Shown here: one piece after another, positions 5,446 to 12,745 of the stretch
Layout of the letters: every line of letters starts with the position of its first letter
Numbering within the stretch: the stretch's first letter is position 1
Virus record (IMG/VR): IMGVR_UViG_3300044591_000969
Coordinates: 1-25,088 of that record
DNA length: 25,088 bases
Reading direction: 5' to 3' (one strand)
DNA from: a virus
Notes under the pieces: generated by a model
Seen by the model: only the letters and a program-made list of their open reading frames with translations
What the model was told of the DNA's origin: nothing
The model's database searches: none
Position numbers and translations under genes: made by a program

Positions 5446-5474
5446 ATTCGAAGATTAAGATTTTGTAATGTTCG

Positions 5475-5538
5475 TGTGGATAACTTGTGGATAACTAGAG
5501 GCGGGTGATCGTGCTGTTGATCGTGCGATCGATCGTGC
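5475..5538. other. Candidate replication origin: DnaA boxes and iterons
   Basis: TGTGGATAA, the complement of the DnaA consensus TTATCCACA, occurs at 5475-5483 and 5486-5494, 11 bp apart. Directly after, GATCGTGC occurs at 5507-5514, 5519-5526 and 5531-5538 with a 12-bp period, each copy holding a GATC (Dam) site. An AT-rich tract follows within 200 bases. This is the layout of a DnaA-type origin; origin function is inferred. Confidence 0.55.
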
Positions 5539-5615
5539 GGTTGTTGCTTGGATGCAACAGATCCAGGTTGTGTTGCGCCGAAGCCACAGGTTTAGGGCTG
5601 TCGGGGAGGGGTCAG

Positions 5616-5641
5616 GGAATTAGTGCATATGTATTAATTCC
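5616..5641. repeat. Inverted repeat whose left arm recurs downstream
   Basis: GGAATTA (5616-5622) and TAATTCC (5635-5641) are perfect 7-bp arms around a 12-base centre that contains CATATG. The 14-base GGAATTAGTGCATA (5616-5629) is repeated exactly at 5832-5845, where it runs into another small palindrome, GCATA-AGCC-TATGC (5841-5854). The pairing around the AT tract suggests protein-binding sites. Confidence 0.6.
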
Positions 5642-5750
5642 GGTCGCTTGCGCTAAAACTCGAGTGAAATCAATCGGTTAGGAATTAATCCATTTAATTT
5701 ATATTTTGCTTACAGATACAGACACAGACAGACAGAGACACTCATAGTAG

Positions 5751-5790
<40 letters not shown>

Positions 5791-5831
5791 AGATTACCTT
5801 TAGGATCAGACACTTACGATCAGGCCGGTTC

Positions 5832-5845
5832 GGAATTAGTGCATA
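5832..5845. repeat. Second copy of 14-bp direct repeat
   Basis: GGAATTAGTGCATA, identical to 5616-5629 and 216 bases from it, on the far side of the AT-rich tract. Confidence 0.7.
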
Positions 5846-5946
5846 AGCCTATGCAAGAATAGGATTCGAGCCGATTGGCCGTTGATCGAGCACGGATCGT
5901 GGCATAGTATTTGGCAAAGGCTACGGGCTGAAAGATGGAGCGCGTA

Positions 5947-6492
5947 ATGGCGAAGCAGGACGGATTACAGGCGACGACAGAGCAGGGTGGCATGAGGGGT
6001 AGCGGGGTGGCAGTCGAGCCGCTCAAAAACGATCTAATGCGGCCAGAGCAGGGTGCTATAGTGCAGCAGAACACTAGAGCTGTATCTCCAATAAACGATA
6101 CGCGCAGACATCCCGATCCGGTGCTCGCGCAGAGTGTCGCGACGATGTCATTCGCGGGTTTCACGATGGACAAAGTCTGTAGCGCACTCCGATTGTCCGA
6201 GTCTACGGTTCGCAAATACTACGATCACGAGTTCAAAAACGGCCAAAGCAACATGGTGTCGGAGATCGCCGAAAGCCTCGCGCAACGCGCTAAAGCCGGC
6301 TCCGATACGGCCGCCATTTTCCTGCTGAAAACCAGAGGCCACGGCAAGTTCACGGAGCGCAACGCCGTCGAACTAACCGGCAAGGATGGAAACCCAATCG
6401 AGATAACCCATCGAGCAGAGGTAGTGAGCCGGCTCGCGGGAACACTCGCGCACGGAATCACGCTCGATGGTGAGGCGGAGCCGATAGACTAG
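5947..6492 (+). CDS. terS: Terminase small subunit candidate
   Basis: A 181-residue protein. After a variable N-terminus, residues 60-95 form a helix-turn-helix (VATMSFAGFTMDKVCSALRL, SESTVRKYY), then AAIFLLKTRG at 122-131 and LTGKDG at 143-148. This order of HTH, 'AaiFwLKtR' and 'tGkdG' is the pattern I know from small terminases, which bind the packaging site and recruit the large subunit. The start at 5947 has GGAG 6 bases upstream; the ATG at 5935 has no good site. Unusually it lies 1.7 kb from terL with a leftward two-gene unit between. An HTH regulator is the alternative. Confidence 0.65.
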   Translation: MAKQDGLQATTEQGGMRGSGVAVEPLKNDLMRPEQGAIVQQNTRAVSPINDTRRHPDPVLAQSVATMSFAGFTMDKVCSALRLSESTVRKYYDHEFKNGQSNMVSEIAESLAQRAKAGSDTAAIFLLKTRGHGKFTERNAVELTGKDGNPIEITHRAEVVSRLAGTLAHGITLDGEAEPID

Positions 6493-6498
6493 TCGCGC

Positions 6499-6525
6499 AA
6501 AAAAAACGGGAGGCCGAAGCCTCCC
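6499..6525 (-). terminator. Strong leftward intrinsic terminator
   Basis: On the - strand a 7-bp stem GGGAGGC / GCCTCCC closes a TTCG loop and is followed by G and eight Ts (A8 at 6499-6506 on the + strand). It ends the leftward unit 7566-6548, just past the 3' end of the convergent small terminase gene. It has no T-run on the + strand, so it should be one-directional. Confidence 0.85.
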
Positions 6526-6547
6526 AAAGGTCTAGCACGAAAAAGAA

Positions 6548-6781
6548 TCAGGCGGCCTCTTTCGCTCGCGCAACATACTCGACGATTTTGCGGCACTCGC
6601 TGTATATCCGCTCGATCGTGGGGTCATCGTAGGCAAACTGTGCCGAGTCATATCCGAGCACAGCGAGCGAGTGACAGACAAGCTCGACGGCCGACTTGTA
6701 GTCGCGTCGCTCCCATGCGAGAAAATCGGCGACACGAGTCACGGCCGTAACCGTGTGCAAGCTTTTCGGTAGTGTGCTCAT
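6548..6781 (-). CDS. Small protein of unknown function
   Basis: A 77-residue, probably helical protein (MSTLPKSLHTVTAVTRVADF...). It has no recognised motif; Trp/Tyr residues are spread through a charged sequence. Its ATG overlaps the stop of the Gp88-family gene (ATGA, behind TTGGAGG), so the two are translationally coupled, and a strong terminator follows 23 bases past its stop. It ends in AKEAA although no gene starts there. Confidence 0.6.
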   Translation of the reverse strand: MSTLPKSLHTVTAVTRVADFLAWERRDYKSAVELVCHSLAVLGYDSAQFAYDDPTIERIYSECRKIVEYVARAKEAA

Positions 6782-7566
6782 GCGGCCTCCAACTGTTCGC
6801 GAACCACGAAACCCGAGGTATCGCGTCGTGCCTTGCCTTTTGCCTTGAGGCCTACCACGACGCCGGGCGCGTCTAGGAATCGCAAGTCGGTTTCGTCGCC
6901 GTTGATGACTGATCGACCTAGGAACGACTCCGGCACGTTACCGCGAAACACGGCCGCGAAATTGACACTCGCGCCGTAGTGTTTCATGGCCTTGATGACA
7001 ATCGGCGCAAACTCGGGAACATGCGAATATGAAAACGTGAGGGCATAATTCGGAATGTGCGCGACTCGCCGATTTGGGATTTTGGTGTAATCGTAGAATT
7101 GAACGTCCGGGAATGCGGCGAAAATGTTCGGGTAGTCCGCGCCGTTACGCGAGCACGGAATAGACTCCCAACGGATATCGCTCGTGCCATTCGGCCGGAC
7201 TACTAGTGTTTTGCCTTTTTGTTCGGCCTTGATTTTTGCCTTTTCGATCTCGCGAACAAATTGCACCATAAAGGCCGCGCGATCATCTAAAAACAATCGA
7301 GTGCGGCGAAGTCGCGCATGCTGTATTGCATTGTCCGCAAGTATCACGCCGGAATCGGTTTCGAACGTCGCGTTACCGGCCGCCATGCCACCACGGCCGG
7401 CCTGATTCAGACACGGTAGTTTGCATTTTGCTACTTCGGCGAGCGGGCACAATTCCGTGCCACTCGAGTCTGACGGCGACAGGTACAGAATCGCGGTAAC
7501 GAATCCGCGCACCGTGCCTTTAATCGTTTTCGCGTTTTGGTCGATGTTCAAAAGTGTAGTTTTCAT
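6778..7566 (-). CDS. Gp88-family phage protein
   Basis: The 262-residue product matches the 'gene product 88' family of phages and mobile elements: cysteine cluster C40-x7-C48-x3-C52 followed by NQAGRGG, VVRPNGTSDIRWE at 122-134, FYDYTKIPNR at 157-166, YALTFSYSHVPE at 174-185, and near the end INGDETDLRFLDAPGVVVGL with KAKGKARRDTSGFVV. The molecular function is not established to my knowledge. The three clustered cysteines could hold a metal or Fe-S centre. It starts behind a CGGAGC leader similar to the one at 5380 and is coupled to the small gene after it. Confidence 0.85.
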   Translation of the reverse strand: MKTTLLNIDQNAKTIKGTVRGFVTAILYLSPSDSSGTELCPLAEVAKCKLPCLNQAGRGGMAAGNATFETDSGVILADNAIQHARLRRTRLFLDDRAAFMVQFVREIEKAKIKAEQKGKTLVVRPNGTSDIRWESIPCSRNGADYPNIFAAFPDVQFYDYTKIPNRRVAHIPNYALTFSYSHVPEFAPIVIKAMKHYGASVNFAAVFRGNVPESFLGRSVINGDETDLRFLDAPGVVVGLKAKGKARRDTSGFVVREQLEAA

Positions 7567-7618
7567 GTGCTAGTTGCTCCGTGTTTTGTTTTGGTTCCGG
7601 CTCGTGGCCGGTGAGCGA

Positions 7619-7647
7619 ATGGTCTACGCAACCGGCTTGCATGTCAA
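7619..7647 (-). promoter_or_regulatory. Leftward promoter candidate for the Gp88 unit
   Basis: On the - strand a perfect TTGACA (7647-7642) is followed by TGC, as at 5443. No good -10 exists: GACCAT at 17 bases (7624-7619) or TAGACC at 15 bases are both 3/6 matches. The resemblance to the 5380 leader, rather than the -10 box, supports it. Confidence 0.35.
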
Positions 7648-7704
7648 CACCATCGATGCATGCGACCACCACGCGGACAGACGCGCTATTCGCGCAGAGA
7701 TGAA

Positions 7705-7828
7705 GCGCACGCATACGCGCACACACGCACACGCTCGCGCACCTGGGCACGCACGCACACAGATCGCACGCGCGCGGTCTAATCGCGCAAAAACCCCTAG
7801 GATCCCTATAAACGCGCACGCGCGCGCG
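7705..7828. repeat. Alternating purine-pyrimidine (Z-prone) tracts
   Basis: Strictly alternating purine-pyrimidine runs occur at 7705-7734 (30 bases), 7747-7761, about 7766-7776 and 7812-7828, all rich in CA and CG steps. Such runs favour left-handed DNA under negative supercoiling. They lie between the Gp88 promoter and the GGGWCCC cluster. Confidence 0.65.
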
Positions 7829-7841
7829 GTCTAATCGCGCA
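7769..7841. repeat. 21-bp direct repeat, two copies
   Basis: A 21-base sequence, CGCGCGCGG followed by TCTAATCGCGCA, occurs identically at 7769-7789 and 7821-7841, 52 bp apart. Each copy holds an imperfect palindrome, CGCG...CGCG around TCTAAT. It may be a protein-binding site. Confidence 0.75.
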
Positions 7842-7876
7842 CACACGGGGGCACGCGAATCGACGGGCGGGGTCAC

Positions 7877-8044
7877 GGGTCCCATACACACAATACAATC
7901 TCGCCAACCACCGGGTCCCCTAGGGTCCCCTACCCGCTTGCGTTTATTTGTGCTAGGGTCCCATCCGGGTATCTGGCGGGGTGCGCCCGCAGTGTCTGGC
8001 AGGTAGCTGAAGGGACCCTAGGGACCCCTAGACTCTGGGGACCC
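7877..8044. repeat. Cluster of seven GGGWCCC heptamers
   Basis: GGGTCCC at 7877, 7913, 7923 and 7956, and GGGACCC at 8012, 8021 and 8038, within 168 bases; an eighth GGGTCCC lies at 8235 in the next gene. The two tandem pairs (7913/7923 and 8012/8021) are in opposite orientation and share CCCTAGGGTCCC, so they could pair as a large stem. Position before terL suggests a packaging or control site. Confidence 0.65.
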
Positions 8045-8120
8045 AGCATCTAAGGCAACGTCCGCGCCAGTGGTGAAGCAGCAAACAACCGGCTGCACGC
8101 GGCCTCCCGGCAGGCTAATC

Positions 8121-8144
8121 CTGCATACTCTGTGTTATATGCAG
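8121..8144. promoter_or_regulatory. Inverted repeat upstream of the packaging operon
   Basis: CTGCATA (8121-8127) and TATGCAG (8138-8144) are perfect 7-bp arms with a 10-base centre containing TGTGTTA. It ends 33 bases before the ATG at 8178. It could be an operator or an mRNA hairpin; no clear -35/-10 pair is visible. Confidence 0.4.
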
Positions 8145-8177
8145 TCTGGCAATTTGTTCAGAAGTTCAGAGGTACTT

Positions 8178-8327
8178 ATGGCTAAGCAAGGTCTCTACAG
8201 CAACATCCATGCTAAGCGCGAGCGCATTAAGGCAGGGTCCCCAGAGAAAATGCGCACACCCGGAGCCAAGGGTGCTCCTACTGCCAAGGCGTTCAAAGAG
8301 TCGGCGAAGACTGCTAAGAAGCGATGA
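8178..8327 (+). CDS. Small basic phage protein preceding terL
   Basis: A 49-residue Lys/Ala-rich protein (MAKQGLYSNIHAKRERIKAG...; ends TAKAFKESAKTAKKR). The pattern MAKQGLYaNIHaKRkRI...GEKMRkPG.KGAPTa is a widespread small phage protein, often near terminase genes, of unknown role; its charge suggests nucleic-acid or capsid contact. The start at 8178 has AGAGGT upstream; a longer in-frame ATG at 8070 lacks a site and would include the inverted repeat. Its stop overlaps the terL ATG (ATGA), so the two are coupled. Confidence 0.8.
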   Translation: MAKQGLYSNIHAKRERIKAGSPEKMRTPGAKGAPTAKAFKESAKTAKKR

Positions 8328-9805
8328 CTGATCAGCCGGCAACGGCTCCAACTCCTGACCCCAAAATCGTTGCCGAGTTAAACAAGCTCAGCACGACGGA
8401 GTTGCTCACGCTGGATAAGCGAGTGTCTTGGCTCAAGTCGAGGCACAAGCACCAGTGTGCTCCGCAGGGCAAGTGGACCGTATGGCTTTTGCTTGCGGGT
8501 CGCGGTGCCGGCAAAACAAGAGCGGCAGCGGAGTGGATCTGGTGGCAGGCATATCAAAGACCTGAGACGCGATGGCTTGTTTGCGCGCCGACTTCGGCTG
8601 ACATTCGTGATACCTGCTTCGAGGGTGAGTCCGGTTTGATCAGTGTCATTCCTGAGAAGATCGTGAAGGAGTACAACCGATCGCTCTCCGAAATTATTTT
8701 GATCAACGGGAGCCTGATTAAGGGCATCAGCGCCGAGACTCCAGACCGGCTCCGTGGTGGCCAGTGGCACGGTTGCTGGACGGACGAACTTGCCGCGTGG
8801 CAGTACGATCAAGAAGCGTGGGACATGATCATGTTTGCGCTGCGCCTCGGCAAGCATCCTCGCATCGTGGCGACGACAACGCCTAAGCCGAAGGCTCTAA
8901 TCAGGAGCTTGGTCGAACGCGACGGCTCCGATGTACACGTTACCCGAGCCAGCACCTACGAAAACATCGCGAACCTTGCTCCGACTTTCCAGCAGCAGCT
9001 TCTGAAGTTCGAGGGAACCACGCTCGGACGACAAGAGATCCATGCTGAAGTTCTGAATCCCGAAGAGCAGGGGATTATCAAGAGGAACTGGGTCAAGCTT
9101 TGGCCGGCAAATAAGCCGCTGCCTGCTCTTGAGCACATCGTGATGAGCCTTGATACCGCCTTCACCGAACAAACCCGCGACAAGAAGACATCCGATGCCG
9201 ATCCGTCTGCCTGCATCGTGCTCGGACTCTTCTATCAAGACGAAAAGCCAAACATAATCTTGCTTGATTGCTGGGAAGATCACCTTGGCATGCCGGATCT
9301 AATCAAGCGCGTCCAGAAAGAACTTGAAGTTCATTATGGCGACGACGAACAGAAGCCGATGATCAAGCCGCGAGTTGGACCATCCAGATCTCTTGGCTCC
9401 GGTCGCAAGCCCGATACCCTAGTTATCGAAGACAAAGGCTCCGGAATCAGTCTGCGCCAGATGCTGACCCGCGAAGGCATTCTGGCCCACGCTTACAACC
9501 CCGGAAAAGCAAGCAAGCTGACGCGCCTGCATATGGTCAGTCACCTTTTCGCCTCCGGAATGATCTGGTTCGTCGAATCCGAAAAGCGCAAGGGCCAGAT
9601 CCGATCGTGGGCTGAGCCGCTCCTGTATCAGCTCTGCTCGTTCTCTGGCGAAGGCACCATTAAGCATGACGACTTGATGGACGCTTGCACCCAAGGTTTA
9701 CGTTTCCTGGCTGATAAGGATATGATAAGTGTGAGTAAGCCTAAGCCGTTGCAGCCGAGGCTGATTGTGAACGAGCGCCCAAGAGGAAATCCGTATGGCG
9801 TCTGA
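8324..9805 (+). CDS. terL: Terminase large subunit
   Basis: The 493-residue packaging motor has an N-terminal ATPase: Walker A GRGAGKT at 59-65, Walker B ending WTDE with D154/E155, and a coupling motif VATTTPKP at 182-189. GRQEIHAEV near 235-243 precedes the C-terminal RNase H-like nuclease, whose likely metal ligands are D277 (SLDTAF), E369/D370 (IEDKGSG) and D449/D450 in KHDDLMDA. This fits the Terminase_6N/6C type. It pumps DNA into the prohead through the portal, whose gene follows with an 11-base overlap. Length is normal for TerL and all key residues are present. Confidence 0.95.
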   Translation: MTDQPATAPTPDPKIVAELNKLSTTELLTLDKRVSWLKSRHKHQCAPQGKWTVWLLLAGRGAGKTRAAAEWIWWQAYQRPETRWLVCAPTSADIRDTCFEGESGLISVIPEKIVKEYNRSLSEIILINGSLIKGISAETPDRLRGGQWHGCWTDELAAWQYDQEAWDMIMFALRLGKHPRIVATTTPKPKALIRSLVERDGSDVHVTRASTYENIANLAPTFQQQLLKFEGTTLGRQEIHAEVLNPEEQGIIKRNWVKLWPANKPLPALEHIVMSLDTAFTEQTRDKKTSDADPSACIVLGLFYQDEKPNIILLDCWEDHLGMPDLIKRVQKELEVHYGDDEQKPMIKPRVGPSRSLGSGRKPDTLVIEDKGSGISLRQMLTREGILAHAYNPGKASKLTRLHMVSHLFASGMIWFVESEKRKGQIRSWAEPLLYQLCSFSGEGTIKHDDLMDACTQGLRFLADKDMISVSKPKPLQPRLIVNERPRGNPYGV

Positions 9806-12341
9806 AGAATTCGATCTTGACGAGAATGAGAACGAGCAGCTTGAAGAGGCCCAAGAAGACCTCGGCGAGATGTTCGAACTTCCCGAAGAGATTTCGGACG
9901 TTGAGGACACCGAGGACGGCGGGGCGATCGTCAGATTCGGACCCGAAGAAGACCTTCCTGATTCCGAGCGCGAGTTCTACTCGAATCTGGCCGAAGTTTT
10001 GCCGGAGTCCGACATGGACGCCGTGGCTCAGGACTTTTTGGGCCTGATTGCTAAGGACAAGGAAGCTCGCAAGAAGCGCGATGAGCAGTATGAAGAGGGT
10101 ATCCGGCGAACCGGACTTGGCGATGATGCACCGGGCGGCGCTCAGTTTCAGGGCGCAAGTCGCGTTGTGCACCCCATGCTCACTGAAGTATGTGTGGACT
10201 TCTCTGCCCGCGCTATTAAGGAGCTTTTCCCCGCTGACGGTCCCGCGAAGGACCACATCGTTGGCGACCCGACTGCTGATCGAGTAGCGAAAGCAGAGCG
10301 CAAGTCCAAGTATCTGAACTGGCAGCTCACGCAGCAGATGCCGGAGTTCCGAGCTGAGCTAGAGCAGCTCCTGACTCAGGTCCCGCTGGGTGGCGCTCAG
10401 TACTTGAAGCTTTCGTGGGACCCGAACAAGCGTCGTCCTGTTCCGCTCTTCATCGGCATCGATGACATTTACCTGCCCTACGCGGCGACGAATTTCTACT
10501 CAGCCGAGCGCAAGACACACGTTCAGTACGTAACCGAGATCGAGTACCGGCAACGGGTTCGCTCTGGCATGTACCGCGACGTTGACCTTGCTCCGACCAC
10601 GATGGACCCGGACATCTCGAAGTCCGAGAAGGCCAACAACAAGATCGAAGGTCGTGACTCTGACGCTTACGACACTGACGGCCTGCGAACGATCTTTGAG
10701 ATCTACGCAATCGCCGATCTGGAAGAAGACTACGGCCTCGCTCCGTACATCCTGTCGGTTGACAAGGTCACCGGCAAAGTTCTGTCGATCTATAGAAACT
10801 GGGAAGAGAGCGACGATACACAGCAAGAGATGCAGTGGATCATCGAGTTCCCGTTTGTTCCGTGGCGTGGTGCGTATCCAATCGGCATCCCGCAGATGAT
10901 TGGTGGTCTGTCCGCAGCGGCAACTGGTGCTCTTCGAGCACTCCTAGATTCTGCGCATATTGCCAACTTTCCGGGGATGCTGAAATTGAAGGGCGGTCGC
11001 GAAGGCGGTCAGTCCGAGCGCATTGATCCGACCGAGGTCAAGGAAATCGAGGGTGGCGCGTTCAGCGATGACATCCGTAAGATTGCGATGCCGCTGCCGT
11101 TCAATCAGCCGTCCGAAACTCTCTTCCGTCTGCTCGGTTTCTTGATTGAGGCCGGCAAGGGCGTGGTCCGCACGACTCTTGAAGACATCTCTGAAAACTC
11201 GGCGAACATGCCGGTCGGCACCCAGCTTGCGCGGATCGAGCAAGGTCTAACTGTCTTCAGTGCAATCCATGCTCGCTTGCACGATTCCATGGGTAGAACC
11301 CTGCGAGTGCTGCATCGCATCAACGCGATGTATCTTGAGAACGACGAGGTCAAGAACGAGATTGGCGAACTGATCGTCAAGCGTTCGGACTTCGAAGGTC
11401 CGATGGACATCGTGCCCGTCTCTGACCCCAACATCTTCTCGGAAGCCCAGCGTTTTGCTCAGGTCCAGGCCGTCTCGCAGCGTGCGATGGCACTGCCGCA
11501 GATATACGACCTGCGCAAGGTTGAAGAGCGTCTGCTGAACCAGCTTCGCATTCCGAACGCCAAAGACCTACTGCTTCCGGCTCCGAAACCAAAGGAGATG
11601 AATGCAATCAATGAAAACGTTGCTGCGTCTCTTGGGCGTCCGGTATCAGCGTTCCCGGAACAGGATCACCTTGCGCACATCCAAGTCCACTTGGATTATC
11701 TCACTAGCCCCGTACTGGGTAGCAGTGTCCTCATGTCGGGGACATACATTCCTATCATTCTTAACCATCTCAAGGAGCATATCGCGCTGTGGTATGCCAC
11801 TCACGTATTTGAGGTGGCGTCTAAGGCAGCGGGTCGCGACATTTCTGAGTTCCAGCAAGTCAAAGATCCGCAAGTGAAGCAGAGCTTTGATCAACTCCTA
11901 GCGGCTACGAGTCAGCGTGTTGTCCCGAATGCCGGTCAGGCGTTCGGTGCTATTCCGCAGATCGTGCAGCAAGCGATGGCGACGATGCAGCAGATGCAGC
12001 AAAGCATGGGTCCGCAAGATCCGGCAGCGGCTGCGGCCATGGCAGAAGTTCAGCGCAAGGCTCAGGCCGATCAGATCAACGCGCAGACGAAGCAGTCCGA
12101 GCTTCAGCTTTCTGCTCAGAAGCTTCAGATCAATCAAGCAGAGCAAGCGCAGAAGATGCAGCAAGCTGCTCAGCGCGAAGTGCTCAAGCAAGACCGGCTC
12201 GACCAGCGCCAGCGCGCAGAGCTGGAGGTCAAGCTCATTACGAACCGCGAGGACAACCAGACTGCCAAGGAGATCGCGGCAGCGGAAGTCATCTCGGGCG
12301 AGAAGGTGGGTGTTTCAACAGGGACGGGGATAAATCCCTAG
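9795..12341 (+). CDS. Portal protein, long P22-like type
   Basis: An 848-residue protein directly after and overlapping terL, the usual portal position. The first ~90 residues are very acidic; the segment VVHPMLTEVCVDFSARAIKE and DGPAKDH, at about 120-150, and the central beta/alpha body match long portals of podovirus-like environmental phages. The C-terminus (about 722-825) is Gln/Ala-rich and coiled, like the helical barrel of P22 gp1. It forms the dodecameric channel used for packaging and tail attachment. Longer than P22 gp1 (725 residues). The start has an AGAGGAAA site. The P22-like assignment is by layout, not alignment. Confidence 0.85.
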   Translation: MASEEFDLDENENEQLEEAQEDLGEMFELPEEISDVEDTEDGGAIVRFGPEEDLPDSEREFYSNLAEVLPESDMDAVAQDFLGLIAKDKEARKKRDEQYEEGIRRTGLGDDAPGGAQFQGASRVVHPMLTEVCVDFSARAIKELFPADGPAKDHIVGDPTADRVAKAERKSKYLNWQLTQQMPEFRAELEQLLTQVPLGGAQYLKLSWDPNKRRPVPLFIGIDDIYLPYAATNFYSAERKTHVQYVTEIEYRQRVRSGMYRDVDLAPTTMDPDISKSEKANNKIEGRDSDAYDTDGLRTIFEIYAIADLEEDYGLAPYILSVDKVTGKVLSIYRNWEESDDTQQEMQWIIEFPFVPWRGAYPIGIPQMIGGLSAAATGALRALLDSAHIANFPGMLKLKGGREGGQSERIDPTEVKEIEGGAFSDDIRKIAMPLPFNQPSETLFRLLGFLIEAGKGVVRTTLEDISENSANMPVGTQLARIEQGLTVFSAIHARLHDSMGRTLRVLHRINAMYLENDEVKNEIGELIVKRSDFEGPMDIVPVSDPNIFSEAQRFAQVQAVSQRAMALPQIYDLRKVEERLLNQLRIPNAKDLLLPAPKPKEMNAINENVAASLGRPVSAFPEQDHLAHIQVHLDYLTSPVLGSSVLMSGTYIPIILNHLKEHIALWYATHVFEVASKAAGRDISEFQQVKDPQVKQSFDQLLAATSQRVVPNAGQAFGAIPQIVQQAMATMQQMQQSMGPQDPAAAAAMAEVQRKAQADQINAQTKQSELQLSAQKLQINQAEQAQKMQQAAQREVLKQDRLDQRQRAELEVKLITNREDNQTAKEIAAAEVISGEKVGVSTGTGINP

Positions 12342-12377
12342 GGCAGCTCCTAGGGCAATCCATTTTTCGGAGGGTTT

Positions 12378-12551
12378 ATGGCAAACGATTACATGAATCA
12401 ACACAAGATGATGGCTATGGGTATGAACGTATCCGGCCAGAAGATGGTCAACGGTGGTTCCAAGAAGGGCATGGTTGATCAGTCGAAGGGTGTTAAGGGC
12501 GACCCGAAAGCAACGCCCGCTATGATCAGTAAAGGGAAACAAAATGCATGA
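12378..12551 (+). CDS. 57-residue Met/Lys/Gly-rich small protein
   Basis: A short gene with a strong CGGAGGG site 4-5 bases before the ATG and an ATGA overlap with the next gene, so it is very likely translated. The product (MANDYMNQHKMMAMGMNVSG..., ending KATPAMISKGKQNA) is rich in Met, Lys and Gly and looks disordered. No function can be given; its place between portal and head genes suggests a virion or assembly role. Confidence 0.65.
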   Translation: MANDYMNQHKMMAMGMNVSGQKMVNGGSKKGMVDQSKGVKGDPKATPAMISKGKQNA

Positions 12552-12745
12552 TTGAACGCATCATTGACGAATTGGAGCTTGCCAAGGCTCGTGTCGCACA
12601 CGACGCGATGAAGCGGCAGCTAGAAGGGAAGGATGCAACGTTTGAATATGGCAAGGCAGTGGGCACGTATGCCGGGTTGCAGGCCGCGATTAATTACATA
12701 GATCGTCTTCTCAAGGATGATGAAGAGGGCGGAGAGGAGTTTTAA
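12548..12745 (+). CDS. Small helical phage protein
   Basis: A 65-residue protein (MIERIIDELELAKARVAHDA...) predicted as two helices with an acidic end (DDEEGGEEF). The segment YGKAVGTYAGLQAAINYIDR is typical of small phage head-region proteins of unknown function. Its start overlaps the previous stop (ATGA) and its stop directly abuts the next ATG. Confidence 0.7.
   Translation: MIERIIDELELAKARVAHDAMKRQLEGKDATFEYGKAVGTYAGLQAAINYIDRLLKDDEEGGEEF

Larger units (their letters stand above)
7567..8177. other. Non-coding region upstream of the packaging operon
   Basis: This 611-base divergent region has no convincing gene; open frames here encode His/Arg/Ala-rich low-complexity peptides caused by CACGCAC repeats. 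It holds the Gp88 promoter candidate, alternating purine-pyrimidine tracts, a 21-bp direct repeat, seven GGGWCCC heptamers and an inverted repeat before the 8178 gene. It likely contains the late promoter and possibly the packaging site. Confidence 0.55.

Noticed and set aside
5860-5885. TTCGAGCC-like sequence resembling a tRNA T-arm
   Set aside because: The flanking bases do not form the T stem and no acceptor or anticodon arm can be placed.
7574-7834. Rightward 86-codon open frame
   Set aside because: It translates the CACGCAC tracts into His/Arg/Ala repeats, has no ribosome site and lies in a region full of DNA repeats; treated as non-coding.
7520-7891. Leftward 123-codon Cys/Arg-rich open frame
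   Set aside because: Low-complexity product of the same repeats, overlapping the start of the Gp88 gene; no ribosome site.
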